Source: Eutypa lata
Lineage: Eukaryota; Ascomycota; Sordariomycetes; Xylariales; Diatrypaceae
Direction of reading: 5' to 3'
Length of the DNA: 64,000 nt
Assembly: GCA_022661535.1 (NCBI GenBank)
Contig: JAKULF010000003.1
Location: 3,224,001-3,288,000 of the forward strand
Position 1 is the stretch's first letter; each line of letters begins with the position of its first letter. Position numbers and translations under genes: made by a program. Below are positions 34,374-47,215 of the stretch, piece by piece. Under the pieces are notes generated by a model. That model did no database searches and had not been told where the DNA came from. It worked only from the letters and a program-made list of their open reading frames with translations.

Positions 34374-36934
34374 ACGGGCACTCAAACTCTGACTGTCAAA
34401 CTATGTAACTAGGAGATCAACTAGAGTGTAAAAGACAGTTAGTTAGATAGCTGTCGGTCAAGGCGAGGTGAACCCGCAATTCATTAGTCAGACTTTTCGC
34501 GCTCAGCCGCTGTTCTATCCAGTGTCATCGTCATCGTCATCATAATCATCGCTTTAGTAGCAAGCCGATTTTTTTCTCTCTTTTTTTTTTTTTTTCTCTT
34601 TCTCATTTCACAAATTTTTCTCCGGGGCTTATATTTAAAGCAAAAGGAGGCGAATCAGTCAGGGATAATAGAATAGCCCATAGGTACCTACCAACAACAG
34701 AACGAAGAAAGAAAAACGAAAGAAGAAAAAACAGGAAAAAGAGCCAATCAAGCACGTAGAGTCTAGATGAATGAAAATAAAATTTTCATCCTTATACTAC
34801 TACCTATGCTAGATAGAGTAGTGGTCGGTTGGTCGTGGTGGCAATTTGCGAACCTGCTACTGGTTAGTGGTGGACGTTGTTGTATTATGAGTGAGAGTCA
34901 GATAGTTACATAGTTACAGATGGATGAATAATAGTAGTAATGGTGGTGGTGGATGAGAAGGCTCATTTCAACGAACACCTCTCTCTGTCTCTTCCTACAC
35001 CACCACCACCACCACAGCTACGTATCTTCAAGTTTTGCGTCTTGCTTCACATGACTTAAGTACCTACTTACTATATATAAGTAGAAGTATGTGTATGCAT
35101 GCAGAGATCACTGAGCCAAATCTGCAATTGTTGGTTAATTTACAACGTTGTTCGGAAAAGGGCTTCCCCTGTATCACAACTCCGTGTCCATTGACGATAA
35201 CTATCTTCATTCAAGCTCGCATTTAAAGTGTATTATGTAAAAATTACATAACTACATACATGCACAAAACAACAGGACATTCATCTCTCCGCTCAAGCCA
35301 GCTAGTCAGCCTTGAAGCTACATAACAGATATTAGTGCATGTAGATCCGGCATTGAAAGTTAATAGTACGATGGAGCCGCGTTTACATAAGATGGGCGGG
35401 AGCGGGGTCGGTGGTGATGGTGATGTTCAGAACTACAGCTACCCGACTTAGGTACGGCCTCTAGTCAATGCTATCAATGCCTATGTACGTACATTACCGC
35501 GTCTAGGTATCATATACCTATTACCCAACGCACGTTAGGCATGTAACAAGCTTTTCAATGCTCTCAGTCGAGTCATTCAAGCTCTTTGCGGGGTACACAT
35601 GTGTCAGTGCCAGGATGCCTCTCCGTCAATGCGCTTGCATAGTCGTTAGGTATTTTCCCCTCATTATGGTCGCTCTGGGGGGACGGCCCTAGGCAAGCAA
35701 CCTGTAGAAGAGCAGATTTGGCAGGTAGATGCAGGTTGTAGTTGTTTGGGAGGCGAGGGCCGATATGGAAAGGGGAGGAGGATAGGGGGGCGGGTAGGCG
35801 GATGGATGGATGGGTTAACGAACTGCAGACCTGCAGGCACACATGGGCCAATTCGGAAGCAATTGGCACTCGTATCACAATAGTCGCCAGCTGCATCAAT
35901 ATGTATCCAGATTAGACGCTGTGCAGAGAAACGTGTGGGTCCGCGCCAAAAAAAAGAGAAGATAAAGAAAAACTGAAGAAGAAAAAAGATATGCGCCGTT
36001 GACCGAGGAGAAACACGCGTCGATCAAACGGGGGTCCAGCACAAATCAGCCTGACCGCTCGCGGCACCAGCAGGGCTTGGATCTCGGGAATCGATCTCGT
36101 CACGTTGTAGTCGGGTTATCAAATCATGCGCACTGCAACGTCGGAGAGCTACGACAACCCCCATCCCCAGTGAGTGAGTGGCCTGACTAATAGGCCAGGA
36201 TTCCCCGACGTAGCTTTGACTAGCTGTTCTCGACATCAGCAGCCATGGGGGGGGGATTCTCCCGCCGGATGAAAAACCCGAAGCTGGTAACGATGCAATG
36301 TAACGCTGCAGCATTCCCGTTATGCCACCGGCCGGAGAAGAGGCCTGGGGAAGAAGACCCTTGGTGCCCTGTGCGGCATCGTTCTCAATGCTTAGCAAAT
36401 TTCAAAAAAGACCGACTCCTCCCAGGAGCTTCTTATCCGTCAAGCCTATGAAGAGAACATGTTGCAGAAATTATGCCCGCCAAAAAAAAAAAATACTCCA
36501 TAGTTACCCATGGTGTGGCTCTATCCAGTATAAAATTTCTATGCTTGGTCATCTTCATAGTCATTAGTATGTGGAAACCTGAATTAAATGCAAAAGGGGA
36601 GAAATAAATCTAGAATAGTGGTACCTAAGGACCTTTTTTATCATATCGCAAGTAGGCAAATTGAAAGTACCTCCTGGCCACCGATGGATTGAACCACAAA
36701 CGGCCCGAGACGTGTGGAGTCGACGCGCCGCTGCCTTTAGAGGAACCCCGACATTCGACCGATCCTTGAGCCTGTTTAAAGCCTGGAAAACCTTTTCACA
36801 GCCCCATAGTTAGACTTGTTGGGGCCGTCTTCACATTCGGAACGCGGCGTCGCTAGGTCGAGAACATGCTTTCTCAGCCGCATTGGTACGTACTAATGCG
36901 AGGACTAACCACCTTAGAATCGACTGGGGATGCG

Positions 36935-38475
36935 CTACCGAGGAGACACCTCCGGACTCTGCGGATGGCTATCAGAATTTCCCCCTGATTGATTCCCATC
37001 GTCGTCTGGATGGCCAAGAAGGATATCTTCAGACCCTTGCCACTGCGGGACGCTAGGTATCTCAGCTGCGTCTTCGTCCTCCCAACCATAATCTTCATCT
37101 TCGCTGTCAGCAAGCTCGAAATCCGTTTCGCCTAGTTTCCGCTTATGGTGTGAAATCGTCGATAGTATCAAAGATGATTGGCTGCGATCAGTCTCGATCT
37201 CAACAAGACCGCCCTTCGTAGACCAAGTTAGTTAGTAGCCGGTATTTGAGGTGAACCGAAGAGAACCCACAGGTTGAATGTCGAATGCGAATATTGGCCC
37301 AATCACTCGAGGCATTGACCTGCCATCTAGCTTCTGGATTCCAGCGAAGTGAGCGCTCTGGTACTTTTCATGCCGGATAGCCCAATTCCTGAACAAAACT
37401 AGCCGACTAGCAATAGCTTGTTCCCAAGCATTTGCATTGATGGATGGTACTAGCGTAGCGCCGCGTTCTGCTTGCATTCTGGTAGCACATTGAGAGAGCA
37501 CGACAATCAAGATATCCCTTGCAGCAGCAAGCTTCTGTAGTGCTGAAATCAAGGACTGGAGTACCTGTAGTCTCCTGTTTGCCGGCCCAGGCCCTGGAAC
37601 GATTATAGTTAGTACACCTACTGATGCATGAGGAAGATTGCTAATATGCCGTACTTTTGGATGGTTGCCGTGGCTCAAGGTTCTTTGGAAAGGCATGATT
37701 GAATAAAGCAGACAGTGAATCTATCACTATAAGGCACGTGCCAGGTGGGATACTACTTGTACTAGGTTTACATAGTAGTCCGATAAGGTGAGCGATGCTC
37801 GGTGTGGTGAAATGGAGTAGATTATCCGCATTGAGAGCTTCTAGATTCTCATCCGGTTCTCCTATGGGCTCCTGTCCGGCGGATATCATGTCTTGGAGAC
37901 GTTGGCCACATGCATTTTGAAATCCATCTGCTAATTTATCAATACTCTTGCGTTGCAACAGCTAGCCAAGATACTATGCAGTTATCATTTCTATGCATAG
38001 CACAGGTTGGGGGAGACAGACCTACCCAGATGGCCTTGTTCCCCGTTTTCAACACATTTGCAGTTAATTGCATCCTGTGAAGAAAGAAAAGTCAGCATTA
38101 TTGTCAATATTAACGCTATTCTTACTACTTCTCTGGTTAACTTACCCTAATGCAGTTTTACCGGAACCTGGAGGACCCCAAATCTCGGCCACTTGACCTC
38201 TCTGGAAACCCCCAAGCCCGGATGATGATGCATTTACGTCATCATTCTGGACACTGACGAGTGCCTTATCCAGCGCACGAATGCCAGTTGAGATAAACCG
38301 TCGAGGATCTGTGCTAATTTCCTCGAGAGCTTGCGCGGCCGACACGGTTGGCAGGCGATCTGCACGCTTATTAGTCGTTATAATTTAACATCAGACGAAT
38401 AGGAACACCCAGCATACGGGTTGAAGTCAAGTCAAAGCTCGAGATGTCTTGGCCATGGATGGAGTGATAGTCCAT
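36935..38475 (-). CDS. RAD51-paralogue (Rad55/Rad57/Rlp1-type) repair ATPase
   Basis: Probable mediator of homologous recombination that assists Rad51 filament assembly in the nucleus. Six exons: 38475-38418, 38359-38146, 38074-38026, 37961-37655, 37593-37271 and 37213-36935. Introns of 57-71 nt and consistent phases give 409 aa. The start MDYHSIHGQD lies in the tiny first exon; STHRLPTVSA crosses the first junction. The RecA core shows STGIRALDKAL, a Walker A GPPGSGKT at about 83-90 and a Walker B strand CLIVIDSLSALF. It also has ILIVVLSQC and an acidic C-terminal tail (DFELADSEDEDYGWEDED). The 49-nt third exon and the exon 4 acceptor (CTAG) are the least certain parts. Which paralogue it is cannot be settled by eye. 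Confidence 0.83.
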
Positions 38476-41400
38476 GGCAGGTTTTGTTTCGTCGATGTTG
38501 TTGGGATCGGCCAAAAAGATCTGCTATAGATGGGGCATTGATGTAAACTATGACTTCAATGTTTTTTTCTTTCTTTTTCGGTGAGGGAGAATGAAGTCCG
38601 TACACGTACGTAGTTATCAAACTTGAGCCTCATGACGCACGCGCCTTCCCACATGCAGATCGTCTTAGGAGTTGGGGTAAACCCCGCACAAGTTGGTTGG
38701 AGAAATAACTACTTAATTAAGCTACCGAATACTATCGAGATAGTTAAACTACATACATACACCTGCTTCCTTGGGCAGCTTGGGCAAATTGCTCTAATCA
38801 GCAAAGGGGCATCTGCTAAACAGTTGCACGTGTGCGTTGTCCGAAGCGACTCTCGATGTTTTCGTTCACAGCTTATTAAGCAGTTTCTCCACAAGCCCCA
38901 TGTCTGTCGCACGAAACCGGAGTGGTGGTCAGCTTGGAAAGAAGGATAGTGCACCTGCAACCCGCAGAAAACGGAGAAGAATATGGAACGTTTTTACCTG
39001 GTTAATATTGCCTGATAGACTGTTATCGATCTAAATATAAGATAGCAGATGGCACGCAAGTTTCGTATATTCATATGAGTGATATTCACCCATGGGATAT
39101 TGGGTAAGTATTAGATACCACTATAACATATGCTCCTATTGAGCCATCGGTTGTTCTAGACTGTGGTTATACACCCCTCTTTCTCTGCTCTTTCGATTTC
39201 TTCATCATAAAACATTGCTTACCTGGAGACAATGTCGTTGCCTGAAAAAACATTTCATATATATTCCTCCTTGGGTTGAAACCGTGTCTTCTCGTCCATT
39301 GAGGCCTTCGGGCCTTAGGGAATCCGTCTCCGAAGAAGCGCCTAGCTTTAGCTACAACGTTGCGCTTCCAGGTGCAGAGGTTGAGAGCTTTTTATCGTCG
39401 CGCCCCGCGTTTTTCGCGTCTAGACCAAGTCCGAGAGAACTTTCCTGGTCAATCGCATTTCTTAAAATGGGAAAACTTTAAGAATAGGGCATGGGAAGCG
39501 GGTCTCCGATAAGGGAATAAAAAATGGCCGGCTATAAGGAACCTCAGGACCAGGCTTTGTCATCTATCATATGTACATACTTCGTATGATTATTGCAATT
39601 TTCGATGTTTATGAATAGTAGCTAAGTGGTTACCAGATATTAAAGCAACAGCCATTCATTATATTTGGTTAATTAGTTACATTGCGATATTCCACAGTAC
39701 GTTATGTTGGAAGATAGGTTACCATCCGCATTCATAATGAACGGCGAGACCCGGCCGCTGCCCGGTTACATAGCATGATTCAAGCCATAGATCCGGTAAG
39801 CCGATGGAAGCCTCAAAGACTTTTCTAGGGCAATTTTCCCCAGGTTCCTGGTAGACCCACTGCATGGATGTCTACCCCTAAATCTGGTCCGGAGTCCGGG
39901 CAACTATTCCAATTGGTTAGGAACCTGGAGCCCTACGCTACTTTTATCCTATTTAGGGACTCATTATGAGATTCAAGCCAACCAGATCTCGGCAGGCTCA
40001 CTTCTGCAAGGTACGTACGTTGGGGTTCAGTTTCAACTCTTGTTTTTCTTTTCTCGGATTGGATTTGACACGGACTCTCTCGATCGATGTTGTAATTTGC
40101 AAAGAAACTTTTACCCAATGCATACTTCGTATTGCGGCTATGGGGTTTTAGTGCCATGACAAATGCCGCCAATGGTAGAGCCTCTTAGTTAGCTCCTATT
40201 TTTCTCTGGGACCATCAGGGGTTCCTCCTGGTTCTCACTTGTGTACAGTAATAAGTAGGCTCGGTGAAATGTCCGCCAGCCCCAACAACAAAACTTGCCT
40301 AGGGAGTATCTCGGGCGATTTCGGGTTTGCCGAGTCCACCGTGGCGTGAAAAATCCGGCTTATCATCGGAGATACTGCCGGACCGTTAATCATGGTATCA
40401 CATGCTGAATGCTTCGAATTCAGGTAGTTCTAAAGTTAGGCATTACCTATTATCACGGCTAGAACAGTCTGCGGACCCATTATACATAGATTCGGCCTTC
40501 ACATAACACACCTTTCATATACATTTCACAAGACTTTATTTTAAAACTATCAGCCTTTTAATAATTCTTGGTAGAAATGTTTAAAGTTTTTGATACGATT
40601 TATACATACATGCAAAACATTATTATATGATGCCATCACATGTTTGTCTATCTTTCCTTTGCAAGTCGCTGCCCGAGATGTTGCGTCATTAGTCGATATC
40701 CTGCAAGGTACATACTCGTAGCTAGAGCCAACTAGACCCTTAGTGCATGATGCATTGGATACAACCTTCTTCCATCGCGGCAAAGGTATCGGGATTGACA
40801 GGTGTTCTTCATTCGTAGATAGAAAGTTCGTATTTACAAAGTGATGATAATTATATATTAGCGACGCTTGCGTCTAGCCAGATAGCGACTATGTAAAGCT
40901 TCTACACTAAGCCCCTTATCTATGTCAGTCCAACTCATATTGCCAACAGCTCAACATTTCGCTTCGCTTCAGTCTCTGAGGAATAATAGCTAGGTCTATT
41001 AATCAATCTATATTGCGACACAATCACTTTAAAATACCTGCAGATTCTAGATCCTTACTTCCCCCTCGGTTTGCCATTTTGGGCAGAATAAAGAGTCCAA
41101 TCATGCCGATCATATCGATTATCCCTAGCATAAAAACTTCAAACCCCGGATTTCAGGGGTAGTACCATGCCCCGGATGTGGAGAGACCTAAGTGGTGCAA
41201 TCTACAAAGCAACTTGTACAATAATTATACGGAGAATGTGCTGTCGGAATCGACCTCACAGCCTCACCAGTTATTTTGTCGCCCAAAACGAATACAGTGC
41301 AAATCATACTCTTCACAAGACCTAATAGTTATATGATTGTGCCTCTTAATGCCTTGTTTATCATCACGATCATATCACGAGACTTAATATTTACGTTTGT

Positions 41401-44400
41401 TGATAAAGAATCCAAGAATATCAGCTGTCTGTTTTATATATAGGAATAAAGACGTCCAAGCGTTAGAATCCGAAGGGTCGCTTGCTGTAATCCCGGGCAT
41501 TCTAACCATTGCGGGCATCTAAACATAGTTATACATACATATAGGAATCTGAAGAGCCAAGGGGCGCTTGAAGCGGGCCAATGAGCAACCGAGGATGCGC
41601 TATCGCAACAAGCGCGTGGAAGTGAGTACGGGGCAATGATCCTTTTTCCCCCACGTTTTCCATAGATAGGGAAAGCTTGGAGCAGCCGGATTCCGGTAAC
41701 GCAAGGTGATCAGATCCTATTCGGACTGTATTGCTCCTCGAGGAGTTTGAGGTTATTTCGAAAATGGTGCATCGTTGCCCAAGATCAGCTAAAACTGCCT
41801 ATGGCGTATGTAAGCTGAATCCCACACACTGAACAATAGCGCCAAACTCCTATTGGATTCAAACGTACAAGGGGGTTTTTGCTTAGGATGAAACCATATC
41901 CATCCACTGAGAAGGTTGACAGGCTGGCAGGCTCGCGTCAAGGGACGACGCCACTGTCAGTAGGACGGGCCTAACATCCTCCTGATATCCTCATGAGATA
42001 TGGCCAGAATGGCATCAACTTAACTATGTTCACGTAGTAGCACGGAATCCTGGGCAGGGTGCAAGGATTCTTTGTGGGGGTGCCCACGTTGAAGTTTGAT
42101 AGGCTCAGTTACAAACTGTTGGAATAACTTACCCCAGGTTTGTCACCTAGGTGAAGTTATGTTCGATAACGCTATGGGTGGTATGTATGTCCAGATCGAG
42201 CTCCAGACTTCTTAAACTCCTCGTCGTTTTCGGCTCGTTATCTATTAGCTTGGCTATCATCATTACCCCATGGTCATATGGTCATCGACTTGGCTCCAAA
42301 TAGGGACGCTGTTCGATCCATCATCTGGTAGCTCCCAATAGTTAACCTGGCGTCGAAATCCAAGACCCAGGCATGTGGGCCGGTCAGGTCTGTGAGCACA
42401 TTCATTATAACTATAGGTACGGTACCGATATCTGTACGCGTGAATAGCATCGCCGCATCTCGGATCTCTTGTAGTGAGGAGCAGCTCGTCCCGTTCTTAA
42501 TTCTAGTGCGCTCCGGGAGTCCACTTATCTGTCTCCATCTCTTACTAGGGCCGTCACAAAGTAAAGCCGACAACTCTTATCTATTACGATCACGCCCATT
42601 CCACCCCGCCTGGTTCGGCCCCACACGTGCTCCATATCGTGGGTTTCGGTCAAAAGGCCTCAATGTCTGACCCATTCTGGTAAATAAGGAAGGCTTGCTC
42701 GGGGCCTCCTGACACGGATCCTTACTGTAGACGCGCTTTCATTGTAACAGGTTTGCCGGGTTCAGTCGCATATTCCCCATGGCTAGGTAACTCATGCCTC
42801 GGTGCTCTCCTATATAATTATGTTTCCTGGTCACAGGAAATAACCTTTAACATTAGAGGCTCGATCAAGAAGGTAAAAGGAAGCATAACATATCAGGGAG
42901 ATCCGTAGTCGGAAAGTATAGGAGAAACACAGCAAAACTTTTCTTTGCCGTTAAGCGTGCGGGTTATTAGTAGTACAGTAATAGTCGCACATTCGGTGCT
43001 ATCTCCCCCACACTACCCGCTTCATACGGCGAAATGACACATGTTGTACCTACGCACGAGGCTAGCGAATAGCTGTATAATAATGAGAATAGACAAATAC
43101 AGTGAATCATTACTAATGGTAGTACGAAGACTTTTTTCTTCCAGCACAACGTACACGTAAGATTTTTCTTTCTTTTCTTCTTCATTTGCGGTACCTACGC
43201 TTAGTTGTGTTTGACACATGTAAAAACTTAAAACCCGAGATAGCGAGCAAGTATAATGCGATAAAACTCAACACTTCACAGAAGTATGTATTCCAATAGT
43301 TTGAACGGTTTAGCCAACAAGGAACGAGGACATCAAGATATCGTGTTCCCCGCACAACCCCGGATATCGTTTCTCGATATACCGGTCGGCTTGAAGCACG
43401 ATGATATCTGACGATAATGGCCAGATCTAAGATCATATGTTGTGTTCAGCATTAAAAAAGAGTAAATGAAACATAATTAATAAAAAATAAAAATCTGCGC
43501 AGTAACTACACACCGCCTCGAAGGGCCCAACCAACTGCATTACCACTGACTGACTAGTCATCAACCAGAGACTGATACCTTAAACCGTGGGGGCTTGTCG
43601 GCACAATACGACGGAAATGTGTGGATACCCTTTCTTTCGCCATTCCATTATGTACGTAGTAGTTTAGATGGCTTTTTTATTATTACACGCATGCTTTCAG
43701 GTCTTAGCATACATAACACAACATTGAGTTTTTTTCTATGATACTGTGGGGTTTAACTCCCAGACTCCCCAGCCTAGTCTAGTCGATGCCAATGGGTAAT
43801 TTATGGAAAACCCTACCGTAGCTTTAATGTTAAACCCGAGACTTTCTAGTGTACTATTTGTTGCTGAGCCTTGTCCCAAAACCACATGCATCTAGTTACA
43901 TGTTCATGCTTTTGCACCCACTGACCTCGACACGCGGGCGGGAGGATCTCACTACACTCCCACATCATCTATTTATGCACAATTATATAGTATATATTAT
44001 ATGGCCCCCTCCCCAAGTTCAGCCAGCCAAAAAGTTGCTGCAGAGTGCCCGCCTACCGTGTGCCTACACGACCAAGTACATAAGGAGGTAGTAGTGGTTA
44101 TATACTATGTACGCACAGTAGTATCCGGCCAGATAAACCCGCATACCTATGTAGCATGTGTTCGCCCGGCTTAAAGGTATTAACTTGGTATTCGTACCTT
44201 GTACCAACAAACCGCCCAGAACACAAGCCCCAAGCCCCAAGCCTTATGTGTGTGCATGTGTGTGGGTGCAAGGGAGGCTTCACAAAAATGGGCAAAATGA
44301 CTTTCCTAAGTTAGTCGGCCCCTAGTATTATTCGTACCTACGTAGATAACTAAGGTAGGTAGTTACTTATAACTATACAAATGCATATGTTTCTTTTCTT

Positions 44401-45268
44401 TTCAGCAACTTTGAAGGCTAAGGGGGGTGCGCTAAATATCCCGTGGAGGGCTGTTCTCTCCAGGCCCCCCCCATGGCTTATCCAACCCACCCTACTAGGT
44501 ATAGTGCGGTACTCGTACGCTCAAAAGGCTCCCTCCACCTTCAGGGTCCCCAGTGGCTTCCCCCAGGACTTCGTTTTAGTTCTCCACTTGCTTGGCACCC
44601 AAGTCCCTCGCTCGTCCGTCCACCCACGCAGCCCCCCAACCCACATAACTACATACATTGAATACTAGAGGTAGTGAGCATTGTATGTAGTAAAAATTCC
44701 CGGACCAAAATAACAAGACAAGAGGTGCACACTGTATGTAGGCCGCCCCGGTTGGCTCTTGGGTCTTTTGCGCACACCACACACAACTGCATTACATTAC
44801 ATTACATACCTACCGTAGCCTGCCTACATTGGAAGTACCTACCCTACCTGCCTACCTACCTGTCTATTAGTTAGCGGGCTTTGGTTTCCAGGCGTCCAAC
44901 CCTTCCGATCCGTCCGATTTCATTTAAATCCATTGCATAACCCCCCCTTCCCCAAAAAGTTTCTCTTTTCGAAGTTCTGCCATACCCCTTAGTTGCACAT
45001 AGCACTTTGCTAACACAAACATTTCCCCGACTTCACCCTAACGAACATACAACCACCATTACGACACCTCGCCCACTCTTTCTCACAGTTAAGGAATTAA
45101 AGGCTGGATACCTGAAAACAGAAAACATTTTCGGGTTGGTTCTAAGGATAGATTCCTGACAAGAGCCACTTGACTATTCCGGTACGACCTGGTTGGAAAG
45201 AGAGAGAAAACATTTTAGAGAATCTTTTAAAGAAGGAAAGGACGGTGCCAACTGGGCCTGGCGATCAC
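38476..45268. other. long gene-poor region upstream of creA
   Basis: About 6.8 kb, mostly A+T-rich, between the divergent RAD51-paralogue and creA starts. No gene is supported. A GC-richer patch at 39270-39470 is open in one frame (LPGAEVESFL...) without an ATG and may be a gene fragment. Long TA-rich stretches at 39.5-41.5 and 43.0-44.1 kb look decayed. The proximal 900 bases are likely creA promoter and leader: CCTACC/ATTAC repeats (44786-44862), a pyrimidine-rich stretch (44935-45080), and no ATG from about 44740 to the creA start. Confidence 0.55.
44443..44587. promoter_or_regulatory. cluster of CreA-type SYGGRG sites
   Basis: Five matches to the CreA consensus SYGGRG in 145 bases, about 680-830 bases before the creA ATG. 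They are GTGGAG (44443-44448, plus) and CTCCAC (44533-44538), CCCCAG (44548-44553), CCCCAG (44561-44566) and CTCCAC (44582-44587), these four on the minus strand. CreA often binds paired sites, and creA/cre1 autoregulation is known in other fungi. The hexamer is degenerate and the segment is C-rich, which raises chance matches. Confidence 0.45.
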
Positions 45269-46528
45269 ATGCAACGTACACAATCAGCGGTTGATTTTTC
45301 CAACCTGCTGAATCCCGAGTCCTCAACGCCGACAAACATCGACAGCAATTCAGCGTCACCACAGAAGGATAGCGACGGAGATATTGATATGGCTACCGTC
45401 ACCATGATTCGGCCTAATGGCCCCCTGCCTGGTGGCCAGCCTGCAGAGAACTCTAACGAACTCCCAAGGCCGTATAAGTGTCCCCTTTGCGATAAGGCCT
45501 TTCACCGTCTGGAGCATCAAACGAGACATATCAGGACTCACACGGGCGAGAAACCGCATGCATGCCAGTTTCCCGGCTGCAGTAAGAAGTTTTCCCGCTC
45601 AGATGAACTGACTCGGCATTCGAGGATACACAACAATCCGAACTCGAGAAGAGGCAATAAATCCGGCCAAGCAGGACATCATAGCCTTGGTCATTCGCTG
45701 TCGCCCGAGTCCATGATGTCCGGGCCAAGATCGATCAAGTCGGCTCCAAATTCTACCATGGTATCCCCTAATGTTTCACCGCCTCATTCATATTCTTCAT
45801 ATGTGATTCCACCTTCTGTCCCCCTTCACTACAGCCGAAACTTCACAAGCAGCGGTCATCTTTCTGGTCACAGCATGGATATTGGTCTCCTAGCTACCGC
45901 TACCAATCAATTAGAGCGGGAAAACATGAACCTCCACTCAAGGCATCATCCATACTACTCGCATAGTGTCCATAACAGCCGTGGTCATCTACCTTCACTC
46001 TCAGCCTATCACATGTCTAGATCTTCTTCGAACGATGAGCCGCAGGATGACCATTATTCACGGTCCGTCCGCCATGCTAAAAAGTCGCGACCGAACTCGC
46101 CAAATTCGACAGCGCCGTCTTCGCCAACTTTCTCCCATAACTCTCTGTCCCCCACCCCTGACCACACACCACTTGCCACTCCAGCTCACTCACCGCGTCT
46201 TCGACCACACTATGCTGGTGTTGAGCTGCCTACTCTGCGAAATCTCTCGCTGGGCCATACGCCGGCCCTGGCACCACTGGAACCTCAGATGGAGGGAGGT
46301 GTGTACCAACAAAACTCGCAGTCTCTCGGCAACGACGGGTCGCGACCTAACGGCCTGTCACTAGCTGATATCATCAGCCGGCCTGATGGTAGCAGAAAAC
46401 TCCCAGTTCCTCAGCCGCCGAAAGTCGCAGTTCACGACCTTCTTACGCCGAGTGACGGGTACAACAGCAACAGTGGACGGAGCTCCGCATCCGCCAGCCT
46501 GGCTGGCGATCTCATGGACCGAATGTAA
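45269..46528 (+). CDS. creA: carbon catabolite repressor CreA/Cre1
   Basis: C2H2 DNA-binding repressor of genes for alternative carbon use when glucose is present; nuclear, binds SYGGRG. Intronless, 419 aa. The start is the ATG at 45269 ([16 protein letters not shown]), the usual start of Sordariomycete Cre1. The frame stays open 33 codons upstream but has no ATG there. Finger 1 uses C71, C74, H87 and H91 ([19 protein letters not shown]). Finger 2 uses C99, C104, H117 and H121 ([20 protein letters not shown]). The linker is THTGEKP. Downstream are Ser/Pro-rich sequence, [12 protein letters not shown], the conserved block [20 protein letters not shown], and the C-terminal repression segment [18 protein letters not shown] with [13 protein letters not shown]. 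Length and domain order match the family. Confidence 0.97.
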   Translation: MQRTQSAVDFSNLLNPESSTPTNIDSNSASPQKDSDGDIDMATVTMIRPNGPLPGGQPAENSNELPRPYKCPLCDKAFHRLEHQTRHIRTHTGEKPHACQFPGCSKKFSRSDELTRHSRIHNNPNSRRGNKSGQAGHHSLGHSLSPESMMSGPRSIKSAPNSTMVSPNVSPPHSYSSYVIPPSVPLHYSRNFTSSGHLSGHSMDIGLLATATNQLERENMNLHSRHHPYYSHSVHNSRGHLPSLSAYHMSRSSSNDEPQDDHYSRSVRHAKKSRPNSPNSTAPSSPTFSHNSLSPTPDHTPLATPAHSPRLRPHYAGVELPTLRNLSLGHTPALAPLEPQMEGGVYQQNSQSLGNDGSRPNGLSLADIISRPDGSRKLPVPQPPKVAVHDLLTPSDGYNSNSGRSSASASLAGDLMDRM

Positions 46529-46970
46529 ACTTGAAATTTAGCGGACTTGGGAAGTCGATCAGGACACGATTCATGACTAGGGTTATAGAGAGGCACATAT
46601 AGAAGGACGGCGTTCACTGGAGGTCTATCACACGGCGATTGGCGCTATTCTAATACCCAAACGACCAAAGTCTCGATTACCTCAAAGATGAAAGAGTTGG
46701 GCATATTAATCACGGAACTGGGCTTTCTTGCTTTTTATGGGCGGGCAAACAATGTATAGACTTGATAACCTCATTAGCGGCTAGATCTCCTCTTTGCAAG
46801 TGGGTTATTCTGAGATATTCGGGGCTCCCCATTTGAGAGACTTCATATTCTTTTTTTTTTCTTCTTGAAAAGACCTTTGCGAACGAGGAAAACACAACAC
46901 CATACTCAATCAATAATGATTTTCAAACCTGCATAATTTCACGTGTTGCCTACCTAAGTTCACATGCTTT

Positions 46971-47002
46971 TGTGCTAAATGTGCTAAATGTGCTAAATGT
47001 GC
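46971..47002. repeat. tandem 9-mer TGTGCTAAA, 3.6 copies
   Basis: Perfect direct repeats of TGTGCTAAA about 440 bases beyond the creA stop codon. The 9-base period is unlike the surrounding tetranucleotide microsatellites. Confidence 0.93.
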
Positions 47003-47197
47003 AAGGAGACGGTCACTACGGTTACTACCTCGGGATGACGACAACACTTTACGATTGATAAGTATTTTCCCCCTTTTCTCCGGTGATCATCCTCTGGGGC
47101 TGATTCGCCTATCTACGAATTACCCTACCTACCTACATACTCGTAGTCGTCAGGTACGGAACCGATTTCAGAGCCGAATCCCGCTGGGCCAAGAGAG

Positions 47198-47215
47198 TAA
47201 TAATAATAATAATAA
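47198..47215. repeat. (TAA)6 microsatellite
   Basis: Six perfect TAA units. Confidence 0.9.

Larger units (their letters stand above)
33441..36934. other. repeat-rich region between convergent genes
   Basis: About 3.5 kb between the lipase (+) and RAD51-paralogue (-) 3' ends. No gene is supported. It contains (GGAT)7 at 33725-33753, polypyrimidine tracts at 34333-34373 and 34569-34603, TCATCG repeats at 34525-34551, (CAC)6 near 34997-35014 and GGAT units near 35795-35815. As neither flanking gene needs a promoter here, the length is unexpected for intergenic 3' DNA; an unannotated noncoding transcript is possible but not shown. Confidence 0.55.

Noticed and set aside
45170..45268. N-terminal extension of CreA by 33 codons
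   Set aside because: The extension has no ATG (it opens at TTG), and the family normally starts at [16 protein letters not shown].
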